Origin: CAZNKU01 sp045654805
GTDB lineage: Bacteria > Bacillota > Clostridia > Monoglobales > Firm-18
Assembly: GCA_045654805.1 (NCBI GenBank)
Contig: JAZOOD010000032.1
Coordinates: forward strand, 4,705 to 68,704
Reading direction: 5' to 3'
Length of the DNA: 64,000 nucleotides
Numbering within the stretch: the first letter of the stretch is position 1; each line of letters opens with the position of its first letter. Below, one piece after another: positions 27,009 to 35,851 of this stretch. Below the pieces are notes generated by a model, which ran no database searches, was not told the DNA's origin, and saw nothing but the letters and a program-made list of their open reading frames with translations. A program made the translations under genes and the position numbers.

Positions 27009-28613
27009 TTAAAATACCTTACCATCTTTTGTATAAGAAGGCAACAATCTTGGTGAAACAGTTGTAGATTCAACACCTGCAGCCTTTCTTTCAGCATCAA
27101 ACTTGTTGATGTGTTCTAATGTAAGCTTTCCAACCTTAACATCCTTTGATTTTGCAGAAGCATTTTTACCTGCGTTTCTACCAAATACAATAATATCAAG
27201 CAAAGAGTTACCCATAAGTCTGTTTCTGCCGTGGATTCCTCCAACAGCTTCGCCTGCAACATAAAGGTTATCAATATTTGTCAAGCCTTCAGCATTAATC
27301 TTAAGACCACCGTTCTGATAATGAAGTGTTGGGTAAACAAGGATAGGTTCTTTACGGATATCAATACCATACTTAGCGAACATTCTCCACATAGCAGGGA
27401 TTCTCTTAATAATAGTACCTTCGCCGTGGATTTTTTCAATCATAGGAGTATCCAACCAAACAGCTCTGCCGTTTGGAGTTTCAACACCATTGTCTCTTTC
27501 GCTGCATTCACGGATAATAGAAGCAGCAGAAACGTCACGGGTTTCCAATGGATGCATAAATACTTCACCGTTTACGTTAATTAGTTTAGCACCCAAAGAA
27601 CGAACCTTTTCAGTAACCAAAGCACCGAAAATCTGGTCAGGGAATGCTGCACCTGTTGGGTGATACTGCAAAGTATCAGCATACAAAAGTTCAGCACCTG
27701 CACGGTAACCAAGTACAAGACCATCGGCTGTTGCACCATAGTGGTTTGATGTTGGGAAGCCCTGGTAGTGAAGTCTGCCTGCACCACCTGTTGCGATAAC
27801 AACTGTTTTAGCCTTTGCAACAAGGAGTTCCTTTGTTTCCATATTCATAAGTACTGCACCTGCAGCCTTACCTTCATCATCAAGGATAAGCTCGATAGCT
27901 GATGTAAAGTCAACAACAGGGATACCTCTGTTTAAAACTTCATCACGTAATGTACGCATAATTTCAGCACCTGAATAGTCTTTTGCAGCGTGCATTCTCT
28001 TTCTTGAAGTACCGCCGCCGTGTGTTGTAACCATACGGCCTGTTTCGTCTTTATCAAACTCTACACCCAAATCGTTAAGCCACTTGATAGCGTCAGGAGC
28101 TTCGTTAACAAGCTTGTATAGAAGTTCAGGAACAGCCGCAAAGTGACCGCCGCCGAATGCGTCTACATAGTGGATAGCAGGGGAATCGTTTTCCTTATCG
28201 GCAGCCTGAATACCGCCTTCCGCCATCATTGTATTAGCATCACCGATACGAAGCTTTGTAACAATCATGGTTTTTGCACCGTTGTTATCTGCTTCAATAG
28301 CAGCAGATGATCCTGCACCGCCACCACCGATGATAAGTACATCTACATCATAATCAGGGTTTGAAAGATCTACATCGCCAGGCTTAATTCTGCTTTCGCC
28401 TTCAAGCAAAGCAGCAAGTTCTGTTGGAACTTTACCGCCCTTGTTAGGACCTACTGTCAGTGTCCTAAATTCTTCCTGCTTATAGTCAGGATGGAAGGTT
28501 GCAAGCAAATTTTCTTTTTCTTCAGCAGTCATTCTGCGTGGTTCGTATGCTGTGTTGTTATCTCTTGCAGCCTCAACCTTTTTAATTGATTCTTGGAATT
28601 CTTTACTGTACAT
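27009..28613 (-). CDS. Fumarate reductase flavoprotein subunit (soluble type)
   Basis: 534 aa. The FAD motif GGGGAG is at 96-101. The active site set of the fumarate reductase/succinate dehydrogenase/aspartate oxidase family is intact: His318 in QYHPTG, Arg338 in VTEKVR, His431 in PTLHYQNGG and Arg465 in GRNRLMGNSLLD. The position of the covalent-FAD His is Asn127 (ANTMMAEGG), so FAD is probably noncovalent. Two oddities are a 90-residue extension before the FAD fold and a C-terminal helical region cut to about 50 residues. The Fe-S partner gene is 14 bases upstream, favouring fumarate reductase over aspartate oxidase. Confidence 0.85.
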   Translation of the reverse strand: MYSKEFQESIKKVEAARDNNTAYEPRRMTAEEKENLLATFHPDYKQEEFRTLTVGPNKGGKVPTELAALLEGESRIKPGDVDLSNPDYDVDVLIIGGGGAGSSAAIEADNNGAKTMIVTKLRIGDANTMMAEGGIQAADKENDSPAIHYVDAFGGGHFAAVPELLYKLVNEAPDAIKWLNDLGVEFDKDETGRMVTTHGGGTSRKRMHAAKDYSGAEIMRTLRDEVLNRGIPVVDFTSAIELILDDEGKAAGAVLMNMETKELLVAKAKTVVIATGGAGRLHYQGFPTSNHYGATADGLVLGYRAGAELLYADTLQYHPTGAAFPDQIFGALVTEKVRSLGAKLINVNGEVFMHPLETRDVSAASIIRECSERDNGVETPNGRAVWLDTPMIEKIHGEGTIIKRIPAMWRMFAKYGIDIRKEPILVYPTLHYQNGGLKINAEGLTNIDNLYVAGEAVGGIHGRNRLMGNSLLDIIVFGRNAGKNASAKSKDVKVGKLTLEHINKFDAERKAAGVESTTVSPRLLPSYTKDGKVF

Positions 28614-28627
28614 ATCTGCTCGCCTCC

Positions 28628-29302
28628 TTATTTCTCAATTTCTCTGTTATTGTAAAGTTCTTTCATTTCTTCAATTGGTTTTTGCATCAATTCTTCAAGA
28701 AGCTTTACAAAATCACCGTTTTCTATTTCCTTAACTCTGTTTTCAAGATGTTCTGTCTTTGGAGCAAGGTACTTACCTGTAATACGTCTTGCAAGCATAG
28801 CAACCTGTGGGTGAGAAATACCTGCTGGACAACGTGATGAACATACACCGCACATAACGCAGTCAAATGATTCTTCAGCACACTTTTCAAATTCACCGCG
28901 CTGAGCATAAGCTATGTACTGCATAACGTTAAGTTCCTGGGTACAGCTCTTTGTACAAGCATTACAGCCGATACAAGCATAAATTTCAGGGTAAAGCTGC
29001 ATCATAACTGCTTCTGTTACAGGTACCTTTTCAATATCATAAACCTGCTTAACAAGTGGGAAGAATGGTAGTGTAGCAATATACATACCTTCTTCAACCT
29101 TTGTCTGACAAGCAAGGCAAACCTTAAGTTCTTTGTCGCCGTGAATTCTGTAAATAGTTGCACAGGCACCGCAAAAACCGTTACGGCATCCGCAACCTCG
29201 TACAAGCTGATAACCGGCATATTCCATAGCACCCATAATTGTAAGTTCTGATGGTACGGAATACTTTTTGCCATATAAATAAATGTTAACAAATTTTTCC
29301 AT
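28628..29302 (-). CDS. Fumarate reductase iron-sulphur subunit
   Basis: 224 aa. An N-terminal ferredoxin fold holds a [2Fe-2S] site (CGCRNGFCGAC, then CLAC). The C-terminal half has two four-Cys motifs, CIGCNACTKSC and CVMCGVCSSRC, each followed by a further Cys/Pro context, suggesting two [4Fe-4S] clusters rather than the usual 4Fe and 3Fe pair. No membrane anchor gene is present and there is no CCG domain of the TfrB kind. It would carry electrons from HdrABC to the flavoprotein. Confidence 0.87.
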   Translation of the reverse strand: MEKFVNIYLYGKKYSVPSELTIMGAMEYAGYQLVRGCGCRNGFCGACATIYRIHGDKELKVCLACQTKVEEGMYIATLPFFPLVKQVYDIEKVPVTEAVMMQLYPEIYACIGCNACTKSCTQELNVMQYIAYAQRGEFEKCAEESFDCVMCGVCSSRCPAGISHPQVAMLARRITGKYLAPKTEHLENRVKEIENGDFVKLLEELMQKPIEEMKELYNNREIEK

Positions 29303-29323
29303 TGTATTTGTCCTTTCTATATA

Positions 29324-30151
29324 TTAATATTCATCCGGCAAGGCATCAAGCTGGTCAAAACGGAAAACCGGACCATCCTTGCACACATACTTAGAACCGA
29401 TGTTACATCTGCCGCATTTTCCAACAGCACATTTCATCTTAAGTTCCATTGTTGTATAAACCTGTGTTTCCTTAAAGCCAAGTTCTTTAAGTGCGCCCAG
29501 AGTGAACTTAATCATGATTGGAGGACCGCACATCAAAACAGTCTTTGAAAGGTCAGGATTAACTTCTTTTACATAATTAGGAACAAAGCCAACGTGACCG
29601 TCCCAGTTATCCTGTTCACGGTCGATTGTAAGATGAACATTAATACCATCTTCCTTCATCCATTCATTGACGATTTCCTCATAGTCAACCAAATCTTCTT
29701 TAGAACGCGAACCGTAAATAATATCAATAGTACCGTAATTTGCACGGTTATCACGACAATAGTTGATAACAGAACGAAGCGGTGCAAGACCAATACCACC
29801 TGCTATGAACAAAAGGTCTTTACCCTTAAGGTCTGTTTCAACAGGGAAACCGTTACCGTAAGGACCGCGTACTGTAATCTGCTGACCAACCTCCATAGCG
29901 TGAAGCCATTCTGTTACGCAGCCGCATCTTTTAATGGAAAATTCCATATAGTTAGTCTGTGTAGGTGATGAAGTAATGGAGAACAAAGCTTCACCAACAC
30001 CGGGCATTGAAAGGAATGCGCACTGACCTGGCATATGCTTGAACAAAACGCCACCTTCCGGAGCCTCTACTCTGAAAGTTTTAACATCAGGAGTATCTGT
30101 TCTGATGTTGGTAACAATACCAACCTTTGGAATCAAAACGTCTTCTCTCAT
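29324..30151 (-). CDS. FlxA-like NADH/FAD oxidoreductase subunit
   Basis: 275 aa ferredoxin-NADP reductase-like protein. It has an FAD domain (FSITSSPTQTNYMEFSIK), a nucleotide-binding segment (LFIAGGIGLAPLRSVI), a CGPPIMI motif and a C-terminal [2Fe-2S] loop (MKCAVGKCGRCNIG then Cys). This matches FlxA of HdrABC-FlxABCD, AsrB and PyrK relatives. It should accept electrons from NADH. The ATG overlaps the preceding stop (TAATG). Confidence 0.87.
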   Translation of the reverse strand: MREDVLIPKVGIVTNIRTDTPDVKTFRVEAPEGGVLFKHMPGQCAFLSMPGVGEALFSITSSPTQTNYMEFSIKRCGCVTEWLHAMEVGQQITVRGPYGNGFPVETDLKGKDLLFIAGGIGLAPLRSVINYCRDNRANYGTIDIIYGSRSKEDLVDYEEIVNEWMKEDGINVHLTIDREQDNWDGHVGFVPNYVKEVNPDLSKTVLMCGPPIMIKFTLGALKELGFKETQVYTTMELKMKCAVGKCGRCNIGSKYVCKDGPVFRFDQLDALPDEY

Positions 30152-31173
30152 TATTTATTCACCCCCAAAGCTTTAATTACCTTAACTATATTCATTGAAA
30201 CAGGGCACTTTTGCAAGCATCTGCCGCAACCTACGCACCCGTAAACGCCGTCGTTGTTTGCAGGGAAGTATACAAGCTTGTGCATAAATCTCTGACGGAA
30301 GCGTTCTACCTGGCTGTTTCTGTTATTACCGTGAGCCATCTTTGTAAAGTCGGAATACATACATGAATCCCAGCATCTGAATCTCTGGATACCATGGCCT
30401 GTATCGTAATCACGGATGTCATAGCACTGACATGTAGGGCACACAAATGTACAAGTACCGCAACCAAGACATGATGCTGAAAGTTCCTTCCAAAGGGGAG
30501 ATTCAAACTTTTCCATCATGTGTTCTTCATCAAAACCGTCAAGACAAAGGTCCTTAAGAGGTAGTTTGTCTAAAATCTTTTTGATATTTTCCTGCTGAGC
30601 TGTAACCTTGGAATCATCAGCATCTGCAAGAACGTCTTTAGCTAAAGCCAAAGCCTTTTCACCTTTTTCAGTAGTAGCCTTTATGTAAAGGTCACCGTCT
30701 ACAATCCATGCAGTAGCATCTGCAACAGGGTTAGATGGGTCTACACCAAAGGTTGTGCAGAAGCAGGTTTCTTCAGGTTCACCGCAAGCCAAAGCCACGA
30801 TTGTAACCTTGCTTCTTCTTTCAGCATAAAAACTATCAACAGGTTCTGCCAAAAATACTTTGTCAAGAATTTCAAAACCCTTAAGGTCGCAACCACGAAC
30901 GCCAAACACAACTGTAGGTTCGCTTGGGTCACGGTTTTCAATAATCTCGATAGATTTATCCTTATTCTTAAAAGCAACAAGATTTTCGCTTTGTGGGAAG
31001 AAGATATCCTTTGGGGATTTTACAGTATTTAGGTTTGTAAGACAAACCTCCTTGCCCTCGCCCCACATCTTGTAGTTGGACTGTTCACCCTCTTTAATAG
31101 GTGCATACACAGCATTTTCCTTAGAAAAAGCCGCAAACAATTTGTCTATATCATTAAGTGAAATCTTAAACAT
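30151..31173 (-). CDS. FlxB-like 4Fe-4S protein
   Basis: 340 aa. The N-terminal part resembles AsrA/hydrogenase beta subunits (FGVRGCDLKGFEILD, ALACGEPEETCFC). Two C-terminal [4Fe-4S] motifs are seen: CLGCGTCTFVCPTCQC and CVGCGRCLQKCP. It likely relays electrons between the NADH-oxidising subunit and HdrA. Both ends overlap neighbouring genes by TAATG junctions. The B/C naming between this gene and the next is tentative. Confidence 0.82.
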   Translation of the reverse strand: MFKISLNDIDKLFAAFSKENAVYAPIKEGEQSNYKMWGEGKEVCLTNLNTVKSPKDIFFPQSENLVAFKNKDKSIEIIENRDPSEPTVVFGVRGCDLKGFEILDKVFLAEPVDSFYAERRSKVTIVALACGEPEETCFCTTFGVDPSNPVADATAWIVDGDLYIKATTEKGEKALALAKDVLADADDSKVTAQQENIKKILDKLPLKDLCLDGFDEEHMMEKFESPLWKELSASCLGCGTCTFVCPTCQCYDIRDYDTGHGIQRFRCWDSCMYSDFTKMAHGNNRNSQVERFRQRFMHKLVYFPANNDGVYGCVGCGRCLQKCPVSMNIVKVIKALGVNK

Positions 31174-32150
31174 TATTTATCTGCACCCCTTTCCTTAACT
31201 ATGCTGGGTTCAACATCTTCTTTTGTAAAGCTTGTAAGAGGCGGTACTGTTTCAAGGTCCGCACCTGCCTGATAATCACCGTAAAATTCGTTAATATCCT
31301 TAATAAACTTACGGTTTAGCAAATGTAGAGGAATGTTCTGTGGGCATACTCTTGAACATTCGCCACAGTCTGTACAACGACCGCAAACGTGAAATGCTCT
31401 TATAATATGGAACATATTTTCTTCAAATGTATCTGTGTTAGCCTTACTTGCTATACCTGAATTTGCATTGTCAAACACACAAGTTGTGCAAGTACAAGCA
31501 GGGCAGGCATTTCTGCAGGCATTACATCTGATACATTTTGAAAGCTCGTTCCTCCAGAATTCAAATCTTTCATCAGGAGTCATAGCTTCAAGTTTTTCAA
31601 CCATTTCAAAACGGTCAATTGACGGAGTTTCAATTTCTTCACCGATTACTTCGTCAGCAGCAACGTGCTTTTTGCCCTTACAGCACAAGCATTTGTCAAG
31701 CAAAACTTCGTTTCTGTCAAGTTCCTTTTCACCGTATAAAGTAGAAATCTTAAGTGTTTTACCGTCGTCTTCAATCTTTTCGATACCCTTAATGCCTTTT
31801 GCTCTTATTTTTTCAATATCAAGCTTACCCTGGCAAGGTATTCCTACGATTGTGATATTTTCTCTTTTAATTCTATGCTCTTTTATAAGCTGGTTAATAC
31901 TGTATGTATCACATGGCTTTAAGAAAGCAAGAATCTTTTCATCCCCTTTAGTTTCACGAACAAGATACTTTGTAAGGTTACTACCGCAAAAGCTGTCATA
32001 AGTGAAACCATCAAGATTATCTTTTGTAAACAAAGCAGGTGTAGGGTCATAGAAGAATTCGCCCTGTTTCCAGGCAAGTACCTTATCAACTGTACCGTCT
32101 GCAAGTAATTTTTCTGCCTTTTCTTTCATTATTTCAAAAATTCTTTGCAT
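31173..32150 (-). CDS. FlxC-like 4Fe-4S protein
   Basis: 325 aa. The N-terminal half shows the FrhB/FlxC-like pattern (FLKPCDTYSINQL, IVGIPCQGKLD) and a CLCC site; the C-terminal half has two [4Fe-4S] motifs (CIRCNACRNACPACTC and CGRCTDCGECSRVCP). It is likely another electron-transfer subunit of the NADH module. GGAGG lies seven bases before the ATG, inside flxD, and the genes overlap by 22 bases. Confidence 0.82.
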   Translation of the reverse strand: MQRIFEIMKEKAEKLLADGTVDKVLAWKQGEFFYDPTPALFTKDNLDGFTYDSFCGSNLTKYLVRETKGDEKILAFLKPCDTYSINQLIKEHRIKRENITIVGIPCQGKLDIEKIRAKGIKGIEKIEDDGKTLKISTLYGEKELDRNEVLLDKCLCCKGKKHVAADEVIGEEIETPSIDRFEMVEKLEAMTPDERFEFWRNELSKCIRCNACRNACPACTCTTCVFDNANSGIASKANTDTFEENMFHIIRAFHVCGRCTDCGECSRVCPQNIPLHLLNRKFIKDINEFYGDYQAGADLETVPPLTSFTKEDVEPSIVKERGADK

Positions 32151-32578
32151 CTCAAATCCTCCAATCTCTTATTTTCACCTAATTCGTGGATTTTCTTTGC
32201 GAAGTCGTTCATTGTTTCAGCAAACTTTGCACCTTCTGCAGCGGATACCCATTCAACACGGGTACGGTCTCTTTCGATACCCAAAAAGTCAAGCATACTG
32301 AATAACAATGTCATTCTTCTTCTTGTAAAATAGTTACCTGTTGTATAGTGGCAGTCACCGGGATGACAACCGCAAAGGATAACACCGTCTGCACCCTTTT
32401 GGAAAGCACGAAGAATAAACATAGGGTTAACACGGCATGAACATGGCACGCGGATAACCTTAACATTTGCAGGGTAGTTAAGTCTGTTTGTACCTGCAAG
32501 GTCAGCACCGGCGTAACTGCACCAGTTACAGCAGAATGCAACAATTAACGGTTTAAATTCTTTATTTTCTATTTGCAT
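32129..32578 (-). CDS. FlxD/MvhD-like delta subunit
   Basis: 149 aa. The MvhD signature is clear: FCCNWCSYAGADLAG near the N-terminus, then RVPCSCRV, and CGCHPGDCHY. In methanogens MvhD carries a [2Fe-2S] cluster and links the electron-donating module to HdrA; FlxD does the same in HdrABC-FlxABCD. It overlaps hdrA by ten bases, matching the tight physical partnership. Confidence 0.92.
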   Translation of the reverse strand: MQIENKEFKPLIVAFCCNWCSYAGADLAGTNRLNYPANVKVIRVPCSCRVNPMFILRAFQKGADGVILCGCHPGDCHYTTGNYFTRRRMTLLFSMLDFLGIERDRTRVEWVSAAEGAKFAETMNDFAKKIHELGENKRLEDLRCKEFLK

Positions 32579-34554
32579 ATTGCATCCACCTCCGCCATGA
32601 TTTGTCTGTTAGAGAATCCCTTAAGGTCCATAGCACCTGAAGGACAAGCTACTGTACAAGCACCACAGCCCTGACATACTGCTTCATTAACCTGAGCAAC
32701 ACGTCTTACTTCCATACCGCCTGGGATTCTGAATTCCTTATCAGCATAAGTAATAGCACCGTAAGGACATACCTTTTCACACTGTGAGCAACCGTTACAT
32801 AGCATTTCATTTGACTGTGAAACGCATGGATTACATGTAAGCTTATCCTTAACCAACAAGCCAATAACCTTAGCTGCAGCAGCAGAAGCCTGAGATACTG
32901 TTTCAGGAATATCCTTAGGCCCCTGACACATACCTGATAAGAATACGCCGGCTGTTGGGCTTTCTACAGGACGAAGCTTTGGATGAGCTTCAGTAAAGAA
33001 GTCATTTGTATCCATACTTGCTGTAAGTTTTGTAGCAAGCGGACGAGCAGTTTCGTCAGGCTCAATAGCAGCAGCCAAAACTACCATATCGGCACTGATG
33101 TGTAGCTGTTCGTTAGAAATAAGGTCAGAAGCCTGTACTTCCAGCTTACCGTTGGAAGGAACAACCTTACCTACCATACCCTTGATGTAATGTACGCCGT
33201 ATTCTTCAACTGCACGACGATAGAATTCATCAAAGTTTTTACCCGGAGTACGAACGTCAATGTAGAATACATAAACATCTGTATCAGGATATTTTTCTCT
33301 TGTAAGCATAGCGTGTTTTGCTGTGTACATACAGCAAACCTTTGAACAATATGGCTTACCACAGCCTGATGTATCACGGGAACCTACGCACTGTACAAAA
33401 ACGATAGTGTGTGGGTGTTCACCGTCGGACGGTCTTAACAAAGTACCATTTGAAGGACCTGCAGCATTCATAAGTCTTTCATATTCAAGTGATGTAACTA
33501 CGTCAGGACTCTGATTGTAAGCAAATTCTTCATATTTATCAAGATTAATTGTGTTAAAGCCTGTTGCAACAACAATTGCACCATATTCTCTTTCCACAAT
33601 TTCATCCTTTTGAGTATAGTCAATAGCATTTGCACTGCAGACCTTTGAACATACACCACACTTACCTGTCTTTAACATTGTGCAGTAATTAGGGTCGATA
33701 GTAGCAACCTTAGGTACAGCCTGTGCAAACGGAATGTAGATAGCACCTTTAGTGTTCATACCGAAGTTAAAGTCGTTAGGTACCTTCTTCTGAGGACATT
33801 TTTCTGTACATACGCCACAGCCTGTACAAAGGTCCTCATTAACATAACGAGCTTTCTTACGGATTTTAACATTAAAGTTACCTACAAAGCCTTTAACATC
33901 ATCCACTTCACTGTAAGAGAAGATGTTAATCTTTTCATTTTGTGCAACATCAACCATTTTAGGTGTCAAAATACAAGCAGCACAGTCAAGTGTTGGGAAA
34001 GTCTTGTCAATCTGCGCCATTTTACCGCCGATTGTAGGCTTTTTCTCAACGATATCAACTTCAAATCCGGCATCAGCAATATCCAACGCTGTCTGGATAC
34101 CTGCAATACCGCCACCGATAACCAAAGCTCTCTTTGTAACAGGGCTTTCGCCTGCCTGCAAAGGAGTGTTAAGGTGAACCTTTGCGATAGCTGCTCTGCC
34201 AAGTACAACAGCCTTTTCAGTAGCAGTTTCCATATCCTTATGAATCCATGAACACTGTTCACGGATATTTGCAATTTCAACCATATATGGGTTTAAGCCT
34301 GCTGCCTGAGCAGTCTTACGGAATGTAGCTTCGTGCATACGAGGTGAACATGAACATACTACGATACCTGTAAGGTTATGTTCCTTAATAGCATCTTTAA
34401 TCATGTTTTGTCCCGCTTCAGAACACATATACTGATAATCTACAGAGAAAACTACACCCGGTTCATTTTTTAGTGTTTCAGCAACCTTATGTACATCAAC
34501 AGTAGCTGCAATGTTACTTCCGCACCAACATACAAATACGCCAATTCTTTGCAT
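32569..34554 (-). CDS. hdrA: HdrA, flavin-bifurcating subunit
   Basis: 661 aa. Features in order: an N-terminal segment with VCWCGSNI and CSCSPRMHEATFR, an FAD domain (VIGGGIAGIQTALDIADAG), ferredoxin motif CTGCGVCTEKCP (mid-protein), CVQCVGSRD with further Cys residues, and two C-terminal [4Fe-4S] motifs (CNGCSQCEKVCP, CQGCGACTVACP). HdrA is the site of flavin-based electron bifurcation, sending one electron to ferredoxin and one to HdrB. The start at 34554 has AAGGAGG 11 bases upstream, overlapping the hdrC stop. Confidence 0.94.
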   Translation of the reverse strand: MQRIGVFVCWCGSNIAATVDVHKVAETLKNEPGVVFSVDYQYMCSEAGQNMIKDAIKEHNLTGIVVCSCSPRMHEATFRKTAQAAGLNPYMVEIANIREQCSWIHKDMETATEKAVVLGRAAIAKVHLNTPLQAGESPVTKRALVIGGGIAGIQTALDIADAGFEVDIVEKKPTIGGKMAQIDKTFPTLDCAACILTPKMVDVAQNEKINIFSYSEVDDVKGFVGNFNVKIRKKARYVNEDLCTGCGVCTEKCPQKKVPNDFNFGMNTKGAIYIPFAQAVPKVATIDPNYCTMLKTGKCGVCSKVCSANAIDYTQKDEIVEREYGAIVVATGFNTINLDKYEEFAYNQSPDVVTSLEYERLMNAAGPSNGTLLRPSDGEHPHTIVFVQCVGSRDTSGCGKPYCSKVCCMYTAKHAMLTREKYPDTDVYVFYIDVRTPGKNFDEFYRRAVEEYGVHYIKGMVGKVVPSNGKLEVQASDLISNEQLHISADMVVLAAAIEPDETARPLATKLTASMDTNDFFTEAHPKLRPVESPTAGVFLSGMCQGPKDIPETVSQASAAAAKVIGLLVKDKLTCNPCVSQSNEMLCNGCSQCEKVCPYGAITYADKEFRIPGGMEVRRVAQVNEAVCQGCGACTVACPSGAMDLKGFSNRQIMAEVDAICK

Positions 34555-34570
34555 TTTCGTTTTCTCCTCC

Positions 34571-34963
34571 TTACTTACTGTATTTTCTGAACGCACTTAC
34601 TATTGCCTGCTGTGGTAAATCCTCATCAAGCAATGCAGGAACGTCGTTTGCTGTCATATGGTTTGCACCCTGTTTTCTTATTTTCATAAGTCTTACAGCC
34701 TCAATAACATTTGCAGGCTCAACACCGCGTGGGCATCTTTCAACACATGCAAAACAAGACAGGCACTTGTAAATAGATTTTGATTCCAACAATGGTTCAA
34801 GGTTGCCCTTTTCTACCATATATACAAATTCGTGTGGATGATATTCCATCTCATCGTATGAAGGACAAGTTGCGGAACATTTACCACATCTCATACATTT
34901 CAGAACATCAACACCGCTGGTACGGAGGATTTGTTCTGTTTTTTCAGGGTTTTTGTTATACAT
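34571..34963 (-). CDS. hdrC: HdrC, 4Fe-4S relay subunit
   Basis: 130 aa with two [4Fe-4S] motifs, CMRCGKCSATCPSY and CLSCFACVERCPRG, and little else, as in HdrC. It passes electrons from HdrA to HdrB. It lies 14 bases after hdrB, and its stop overlaps the hdrA ribosome site. Confidence 0.92.
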   Translation of the reverse strand: MYNKNPEKTEQILRTSGVDVLKCMRCGKCSATCPSYDEMEYHPHEFVYMVEKGNLEPLLESKSIYKCLSCFACVERCPRGVEPANVIEAVRLMKIRKQGANHMTANDVPALLDEDLPQQAIVSAFRKYSK

Positions 34964-34977
34964 TTTAAAATCCTCCT

Positions 34978-35760
34978 TTACTTAACGTCTAAAGCTTCTG
35001 CTAAAAGTTCTGTGAAATAATATACTGGAACATCATATTCTGTTCCGTTTTTATTAAGGTTGTACATACATAGCGGACAAGCTGTAATAACCATTTCTGC
35101 ACCGTTTTCAACAGCGTTTTTAAGAACGTTATTGCTCTTCTTCTGTGCAAGTGCCTTGTCCTCCATAGCAATATAACCCCCGCAACATTCGTTACGCATA
35201 GGATATATAACAGGCTCACCGCCCAATGCGCGGATAAAATCTTCTATAATAGTAGGATTTTCCGGATTATCCATCTGCATAGTCTTGCTTGGTCTTAAAA
35301 GCATACAACCGTAATATGCCGCAATCTTTTTACCTTCAAAAGGCTTTTTAACAGCTTCAGCAATTTTATCAAAGCCGATTTTATCTCTTAACATTTCAAG
35401 ATAGTGGATAACATTTGTTTCACCTGCATAAGGCTCATCAAGCTGCATATAGTTGTTAGCCTTTGTGCGGATGTTATCATCATTCTTCATATCATCGTTA
35501 ACGCGTTTTAAAACGTGATGACATGCGGAACAAACAGTAACCAAATCCTGTCCCTTTTCCTTTGAATAAGCAAGAGCACGTACTGATGAAAGTTTTGACG
35601 CAATTTCGTCCTTTCCCATTGTGTAAACGCCACCACAGCACTGCCAATCCGGTATTTCTTCTAAAGTTACACCCAAAGCTTCAGCAGATTTTCTTGCATA
35701 TGTATCAAGGTCGACTGCTTTAGTTCTAAGGGTACATCCTGGATAATAACTGAATACCAT
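34978..35760 (-). CDS. hdrB: HdrB, CCG-domain subunit
   Basis: 260 aa with two complete CCG domains: Cys9, Cys41-Cys42, Cys77-x2-Cys80 and Cys152, Cys192-Cys193, Cys228-x2-Cys231. These are the ligands of two noncubane [4Fe-4S] clusters that in methanogens cleave the CoM-S-S-CoB heterodisulphide. Here the physiological acceptor may instead be the fumarate reductase encoded downstream, or an unknown disulphide. The start is set at 35760 (MVFSYYPGC); upstream in-frame ATGs lie within the dehydrogenase gene and are spurious. Confidence 0.92.
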   Translation of the reverse strand: MVFSYYPGCTLRTKAVDLDTYARKSAEALGVTLEEIPDWQCCGGVYTMGKDEIASKLSSVRALAYSKEKGQDLVTVCSACHHVLKRVNDDMKNDDNIRTKANNYMQLDEPYAGETNVIHYLEMLRDKIGFDKIAEAVKKPFEGKKIAAYYGCMLLRPSKTMQMDNPENPTIIEDFIRALGGEPVIYPMRNECCGGYIAMEDKALAQKKSNNVLKNAVENGAEMVITACPLCMYNLNKNGTEYDVPVYYFTELLAEALDVK

Positions 35761-35802
35761 AACTCTTTTCCTTTCCTTAATTTTAATATTAAATAAAATT
35801 CC

Positions 35803-35833
35803 GATAGGAACGGGGTAAAACACCGTTCCTGTC
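35803..35833 (-). terminator. Possible partial terminator between the dehydrogenase gene and hdrB
   Basis: An 11-bp stem (35803-35813 with 35823-35833, one wobble) lies 19 bases after the dehydrogenase stop, but the T tract after it is weak (AATTTTATTT). It may reduce rather than block read-through into hdrB. Confidence 0.55.
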
Positions 35834-35851
35834 GTAATCATTATTTTAAAT

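Noticed and set aside
27009..28613. L-aspartate oxidase (NadB)
   Set aside because: The flavoprotein shares the family active site, but no nadA or nadC is nearby, and it is followed and preceded by a dedicated Fe-S subunit and HdrABC-Flx genes, so fumarate reductase fits better.
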